Shown piece after piece: positions 42,593-47,075 of a DNA stretch of 47,075 bases (within the stretch, counting starts at the first letter, position 1; each line of letters opens with the position of its first letter). Location: assembly GCA_030605085.1 (NCBI GenBank), contig JAUWBH010000021.1, positions 1 through 47,075 on the forward strand. Reading direction: 5' to 3'. Below the pieces are notes generated by a model. It was not told the origin of the DNA and made no database searches. It was given only the letters and a program-made list of their open reading frames with translations. The stretch is from Promethearchaeota archaeon (GTDB lineage Archaea > Asgardarchaeota > Lokiarchaeia > Sigynarchaeales > SOKP01). The translations under genes and the position numbers were made by a program.

Positions 42593-43732
42593 ATGATTTC
42601 TTGTCAAAATTTTTTCGATCTTTTGAAAAAAAAAGGTATTTCTTTTTTTACTGGAATTCCTGATTCTACTTTTAAAGAATTTATGAAATTTATAGCAGAT
42701 AACGATTCGACAAATTTACAAAATTTAGTTCCATGTAATGAATGTGAAGCTATAGCATTAGCCTCTGGCTATCACTTAGCAACTGGAAAAATAGGAACTG
42801 TCTATATGCAGAACTCTGGACTTGGTAAAGCAATTAATCCTCTAACTTCATTATGCGATACCGAAGTTTATTCTATCCCTCTTCTTCTATTAATAGGGTG
42901 GCGTGGTGAACCTGGAAAGATTGACGCACCTCAACATAAAAAAATGGGTAGAATTATGCTTTCCTTACTCGATACTCTCCAAATTCCATATTATATACTT
43001 GAGCCAGATTTAACAATTATTAAAAAGGAACTTGAAAAAGCTTTTAATTATTTCAAGAAAAACAAAGCAGCATATGCATTTATCATAAAGGGCAATTTTT
43101 TTCAAAATTACGAAATGAGAAAAAAGCAAATAAATAATTATACCCTTAAAAGAAAAGAAGTAATTCGAGATATAATGAAAAATTTGACTAACAACGAGAT
43201 TATCGTATCTACCACAGGATATATTTCTAGAGAATTATTTGAGTACAAAGAATCAGGAAATAAAGAACATTTCAGAAGTTTTTACAATGTAGGTGCTATG
43301 GGATGTGCCAGTTCTATTGGTTTAAGTATAGCACTCCAAAAACCAAATAAAAAGGTTATTGTTTTTGATGGTGATGGCGCAGCAATAATGCAGATGGGTG
43401 CATTTTCAACAATTGGCAAATATTCTCCATCAAATTATGTCCACATTATTTTTGATAATCAAGCTCATGAAACCACTGGTGGTCAACCTACGAATTCTTC
43501 TACAACAGATCTACTTCAAGTTGCTTTAGCCTCTAATTATAAATCCGGTAAAATCATCAAAACTAAAGAAGAACTAATAAATAGTATATTGGAGATTAAA
43601 GAACAAGAAGGTCCCATTCTTCTGTTAATTAAACTTGCAAAAAGCAGCCCCCAAAATCTGAAAAGACCTGATAAGGATCTAAAAAGATATAAGGAAGAAA
43701 TTATGAACTATCTAATAAATACAAAGAAATAA
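42593..43732 (+). CDS. ppd: Phosphonopyruvate decarboxylase
   Basis: The 379-residue thiamine-diphosphate enzyme makes phosphonoacetaldehyde from phosphonopyruvate, pulling the unfavourable PepM step. It has TGIPDSTFKEFM near the start, CNECEAIALASGYHLATGK with the catalytic Glu, YMQNSGLGKAINPLTSL, and the ThDP-Mg motif FDGDGAAIMQMGAFSTIG (GDG about residue 260) closing with FDNQAHETTGGQPT, typical for this family rather than for sulfopyruvate or acetolactate enzymes. It is a single-chain full-length protein and the last plus-strand gene of the island, 29 bases after the nucleotidyltransferase. Confidence 0.94.
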   Translation: MISCQNFFDLLKKKGISFFTGIPDSTFKEFMKFIADNDSTNLQNLVPCNECEAIALASGYHLATGKIGTVYMQNSGLGKAINPLTSLCDTEVYSIPLLLLIGWRGEPGKIDAPQHKKMGRIMLSLLDTLQIPYYILEPDLTIIKKELEKAFNYFKKNKAAYAFIIKGNFFQNYEMRKKQINNYTLKRKEVIRDIMKNLTNNEIIVSTTGYISRELFEYKESGNKEHFRSFYNVGAMGCASSIGLSIALQKPNKKVIVFDGDGAAIMQMGAFSTIGKYSPSNYVHIIFDNQAHETTGGQPTNSSTTDLLQVALASNYKSGKIIKTKEELINSILEIKEQEGPILLLIKLAKSSPQNLKRPDKDLKRYKEEIMNYLINTKK

Positions 43733-43888
43733 ATTTTGAGGCTTATACATATTTATATATTTATTTTTCTTTATCCATAGCTTCTTTTTCTTTGATTTTT
43801 TAAACCAAGCTTTGAAAATTAATATTATAAAGATATTGATGATTTTATGACCCATATATAAAAAGAATTTAAATTTTTTTTAATTTGG

Positions 43889-44800
43889 TTATTTAATAAG
43901 AATTTTTACTTTTCTTCTTTTATTCTTAGGGAGATTAGGAAATTTATTAAAGAATATTGCAATTAACATAGAAATTTTTAATATTTTAAAAAGAGATCTT
44001 TTAAAAACTATTAAGCTGTGAAACATTATTTTGTAATATTCAGTATAAAGATACTTCAAGGTTAAGTTTGGAAAACCAGTATTCAATCTTCTTTGATATG
44101 CTTTACATTTAGCGATATACCAGTAAACTCTCGCTTGAAACATATTCCTACCTTGGGATATTCCCCCCTGATGGCTACGATAATAATATAATGGTTTATT
44201 TATATATTTAAGATTAGTAATCTCTTCTAATTTATAAATTATATCTTTATCTACAGCTTTTTTTTGGTTTGGATCAAAACCTGTAGTTTTTTGATACGCG
44301 GCTCTACGAAATGTTTTAAAATGCGATATGTTGGTCTTAAAAATACTAGTTTTTTCTGGAATAATAGGACCAATAGATTCCTTAATAACGCAATTCTTCA
44401 TTTCAGAATCACAAATCCACATCGTACTATAAATAAAGCCAACATCTGGATGTTTTTGATAAGCTTCAGCTACAATTTTTAAAGCATTGTCATGAAGTTT
44501 ATCGTCGGAATCTAAGATCCCCAGTATTAAATTTGAAGCATTATTGGCAGCAGTTCTTAAAGCACCACCGTATCCTTCATTATATTTATGCCGTATCAAT
44601 TTGATTTTTTTATTACCTAAAAATTTATTGATCTTTTCAATCGAATCGTCTGTTGAACAATCGTCTACAATAATTAGTTCCCATTCTTGATAAATTTGAA
44701 AAATAACACTATTTATAGCTTCTTCAATAAATTTTGCGTTATTGTAATTCGCCATTAAAATGGAAAAAGTAACTTCTTCTGAGTCTATAGAATTTCTCAT
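43889..44800 (-). CDS. Family 2 glycosyltransferase
   Basis: The 303-residue GT-A protein opens with FSILMANYNNAKFIEEAINS, has WELIIVDDCSTDDS (the UDP-binding DD region, about residue 43-53) and LGILDSDDKLHDNAL with the DxD metal motif about residue 97. YYYRSHQGGISQGRN near 208 resembles the acceptor-site region of GT2 enzymes. The C-terminal 60 residues are basic with one hydrophobic helix (ILKISMLIAIFFNKF), perhaps for membrane contact. It converges on the phosphonate operon and is likely part of the same glycan island. Confidence 0.87.
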   Translation of the reverse strand: MRNSIDSEEVTFSILMANYNNAKFIEEAINSVIFQIYQEWELIIVDDCSTDDSIEKINKFLGNKKIKLIRHKYNEGYGGALRTAANNASNLILGILDSDDKLHDNALKIVAEAYQKHPDVGFIYSTMWICDSEMKNCVIKESIGPIIPEKTSIFKTNISHFKTFRRAAYQKTTGFDPNQKKAVDKDIIYKLEEITNLKYINKPLYYYRSHQGGISQGRNMFQARVYWYIAKCKAYQRRLNTGFPNLTLKYLYTEYYKIMFHSLIVFKRSLFKILKISMLIAIFFNKFPNLPKNKRRKVKILIK

Positions 44801-44845
44801 TTAAGCTAAATTAAGATCCTATTTACTATAAAATTCAATATTAAT

Positions 44846-45010
44846 TTATTTATCAAACTCTTTATTAATAATATTTTGTTGGGATTTATTATTTTTGCCC
44901 ATCTGGTAATAATTAATGATTGTACAATTTGTAACAATTGAAACGCTATTAGGAAATTGTTTACTTAAGCTTACAAGATTAGTATCGCCAATATGATTAT
45001 GAAAAATCAT
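44846..45010 (-). CDS. Possible 54-residue ORF or gene remnant
   Basis: ATG 45010 opens a frame of 54 residues, beginning MIFHNHIGDTNLVSLSKQFP and containing SVSIVTNCTIINYYQMGK, before TAA at 44846. The composition looks protein-like but no family is recognised. It may be the start of a lost glycan gene. The rest of the 294-base gap (44801-45094) shows nothing. Confidence 0.3.
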   Translation of the reverse strand: MIFHNHIGDTNLVSLSKQFPNSVSIVTNCTIINYYQMGKNNKSQQNIINKEFDK

Positions 45011-45094
45011 TTATAAAATAGTAGAATTTTAAAAAAATTTTGAGAAAATATTGAGAAGAATATTAATATTAAAAAAAAATAATGTTCCTATTTA

Positions 45095-47075
45095 CTATTT
45101 AAGTGTTGTTCCACATTTTACGCAGAATTTATGAGTTCTTTTATTTTGAAGTCCACAATTCCTACAATATATGAACTCTTTAGAGGCAGGTTTCTCCTCC
45201 GTTTCGACCGCAATTGGAGCGCCTTTATAGGATTTTTCGAAGCTTTTAAATGATTCTGAAAAGTCTTCTGGAACTCCTTTACCTTTTTGAAGTTCCTTTT
45301 TATCTACTTTTCCTTCCCCTTTTTCTTCCCATTCTTTGTACGCTAACATTAATGCATCTATTTCATCGATGTTTGTGAGTTGATTAAATACAATTGATCT
45401 AGTGCTCGAAAAATATTCGGCGTCTATTTCTTGATTTTTTATCATGGACTGAATTACGCCGATAATCAAATTTTCGTCTTTAATTCTGGTTTTCTCGGTA
45501 ATTTCAACTGTTTGTATGCGACTGAATTTTGATCCTAACTCTAACACTGTCGTCTTAATTATCAAATAACTACATAAACGCATCTTTTCATCGGTCCACG
45601 CTAAGATCTCTTTGAAATTATATTGTCTGGCGGTGCTTCTAATACTCTCTAATTCGGCAATGGCTCTCGAAAAGTCTTTTGCTTGAATAGATTCTTCCAC
45701 CCTAGGAAAATTTTCTTCAAGAATCATTTTTTTCTTTTCTAATTCTTGACACGCGTTTAATTTTTCTTTTGCCTCATTAATAACTACGCTAAGTTCGTGT
45801 AGTTTAGCATCTTCAATAATCGCATTTAATTCTTTTATAGCGTTTGTGAATCGTTCTTCTTGAATTAGAGTATCTATCTTAACCAGTCTGTCTTTGAATC
45901 CCTCCTCTAAAATTATCCTTTCTATTTCTTCGCATTTGGTTAGCTTTTCGTTTGCCAAGTTAACAACTTTTTTAACATTTTGGAGTCTCGCTTCTTTAAT
46001 AATTTTATGCAATTCTTTTTTAGCACGCGAAATTTGCCTTTCTTGAATTAATTCGTCCACCATAACCAACTTGCTTATGAAATCCTTTTTAAAAGTCTTT
46101 TTCGAAGGCTCCTCGCGTAATTGCTTTTTCTTCCTCGTTTTGATGTAGACCAATGCTCCTGCAATTCCTACACCTCCTACTATACCTAAAATTACGATTA
46201 AAAGGAGACTACTTTCAAAAATATTCGTTGGGGTTTCGGCCTTATCATCCTCATCCTCGTCAACACCGCCCCCTCCACCGCCTCCTCCTCCATCGTCACC
46301 GTCGTCACCTCCATTGCCACCAGCATCTTCTATACCGGATAGCGCAAATATTGATGCGTGGTCTACTGAAATAGTGAATTCGTTTCCATTAATACTAATC
46401 GCAACTTCTTGCCATTCCCCGTTTCCGTTATTAGCCGATTCGTTAAACCACCAGCATTTAAGATTCGATAAACTTGCAGCTCCTTGATATATAAATGTTA
46501 TATTTAACATCCCGCTCAAATTATCCGTATCGTTAAGTAGTATCTCAACAAACAATAAACCGTTGGAAAGTGAAGTACCGAGAGGATTACCTCTAAAACC
46601 TGCATAAAGTAACTCCATGTTGCCATTGACCCCGATCGATATATTAATTATATAGTCTGTCGTACCTTGAGGGTCAGTTTGAAATAAGTATGTTCCTATA
46701 ACTAGTATTTGCTTAGTAAGATAGGTTTTTACGGAAAAATATATAACCTCTGATTGATACATGATTCCTAACGAGTCGTTTCCGAACACTTGGATATTAT
46801 GCGTTCCATCCTCGGGCAACGGAATCGTTGTATTTCCTAATATCGTTTTGTTTGCTTGACCGTCCAGAGAATAGCCCATCCAATCTAAAGTTGTATCGTT
46901 TTCAAAGCTGAGCAATAACCCTTCGTTCAAATTCTCCCCTAAATCGTAATTTAGATCCCATGAATAACCTATAGCATCTAAGTAACTTCCCAAGATTTTA
47001 TATTCAGGATATGTATAAGTTTTAAAAACATTCATACTAGGTTGATTATTAACAAAACTCAATTGTCCTGAGTCC
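45095..47075 (-). CDS. Large membrane protein: extracellular domain, TM, coiled coil, PCI-like domain, zinc ribbon (5' end outside window)
   Basis: The frame is open to the right edge, so the N-terminus (and probably a signal peptide) is missing; a TTG at 47062 is not a convincing start. The visible 650-odd residues begin with strand-rich, Asn-rich Ig-like sequence (SLDGQANKTILGNTT, TIPLPEDGTHNIQVF), then a Gly/Asp linker, one membrane helix (SSLLLIVILGIVGGVGIAGA) and a basic stop-transfer. Three related helical repeats follow (RAKKELHKIIKEARL, NAIKELNAIIEDAKL, RAIAELESIRSTARQ). A winged-helix/PCI-like segment (VEITEKTRIKDENLIIGVIQ, EIDAEYFSSTRSIVFNQ) and a C-terminal Cys4 ribbon (CRNCG, CVKCG) complete it. 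I recall this kind of architecture from Lokiarchaeota. The role is unknown; surface sensing coupled to a cytoplasmic scaffold is a guess. Confidence 0.8.
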   Translation of the reverse strand, partial: DSGQLSFVNNQPSMNVFKTYTYPEYKILGSYLDAIGYSWDLNYDLGENLNEGLLLSFENDTTLDWMGYSLDGQANKTILGNTTIPLPEDGTHNIQVFGNDSLGIMYQSEVIYFSVKTYLTKQILVIGTYLFQTDPQGTTDYIINISIGVNGNMELLYAGFRGNPLGTSLSNGLLFVEILLNDTDNLSGMLNITFIYQGAASLSNLKCWWFNESANNGNGEWQEVAISINGNEFTISVDHASIFALSGIEDAGGNGGDDGDDGGGGGGGGGVDEDEDDKAETPTNIFESSLLLIVILGIVGGVGIAGALVYIKTRKKKQLREEPSKKTFKKDFISKLVMVDELIQERQISRAKKELHKIIKEARLQNVKKVVNLANEKLTKCEEIERIILEEGFKDRLVKIDTLIQEERFTNAIKELNAIIEDAKLHELSVVINEAKEKLNACQELEKKKMILEENFPRVEESIQAKDFSRAIAELESIRSTARQYNFKEILAWTDEKMRLCSYLIIKTTVLELGSKFSRIQTVEITEKTRIKDENLIIGVIQSMIKNQEIDAEYFSSTRSIVFNQLTNIDEIDALMLAYKEWEEKGEGKVDKKELQKGKGVPEDFSESFKSFEKSYKGAPIAVETEEKPASKEFIYCRNCGLQNKRTHKFCVKCGTTLK

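Overview
The window looks like a chromosomal piece of an Asgard archaeon, most likely Lokiarchaeia-like. The case rests on an archaeal-type split PheS/PheT pair, archaeal/eukaryal-type TyrRS, archaeal phosphopantetheine adenylyltransferase, DUF1512, a VPS29-like phosphoesterase, a secreted-Ig/TM/coiled-coil/PCI-like/zinc-ribbon protein and leucine-rich-repeat remnants of a style I associate with Lokiarchaeota. The DNA is very A+T-rich with archaeal TATA-like boxes. All names come from motif reading and memory; no database search was possible. I see no tRNA, rRNA or CRISPR array.

Layout. 1-9.1 kb: housekeeping and central metabolism (hot-dog protein fragment, F420/flavin LLM oxidoreductase, class V aminotransferase, VPS29-like phosphoesterase, orphan SPFH C-terminal protein, TyrRS, pyruvate phosphate dikinase, HAD-IIA phosphatase). 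9.1-17.8 kb: a lipid/aldehyde neighbourhood (iron alcohol dehydrogenase, two SCP2-like proteins, acyl-CoA synthetase, tungsten aldehyde:ferredoxin oxidoreductase) interrupted by a TnpB-like gene without zinc finger. 17.8-26.4 kb: a decayed, mosaic region. It holds three same-direction copies of the 3' end of a DUF1512 gene (25 bp, about 215 bp, and full length), a truncated TFB-like gene, a frameshifted remnant, two orphan proteins, a free-standing LAGLIDADG endonuclease and an LRR protein. 26.5-33.1 kb: core genes (zinc-ribbon membrane protein, CoaD-type PPAT, PheS, PheT, chorismate mutase-prephenate dehydratase, bacterial-type RNase PH). 33.1-44.8 kb: a surface-glycan/phosphonate island. 45.1 kb to the end: a large membrane protein cut by the window edge.

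The most interesting system is the phosphonate island. PepM (fused to a nucleotidyltransferase), phosphonopyruvate decarboxylase and a phosphonoacetaldehyde-reductase-type iron dehydrogenase form a complete predicted route from PEP to 2-hydroxyethylphosphonate. A second nucleotidyltransferase and a CDP-glycerol glycerophosphotransferase-like enzyme could activate the phosphonate as a CDP derivative and move it to a surface glycan or lipid. A sugar-nucleotide dehydratase, two family 2 glycosyltransferases and an alkaline-phosphatase-superfamily enzyme flank them. My inference is that this archaeon decorates a cell-surface polymer with hydroxyethylphosphonate.
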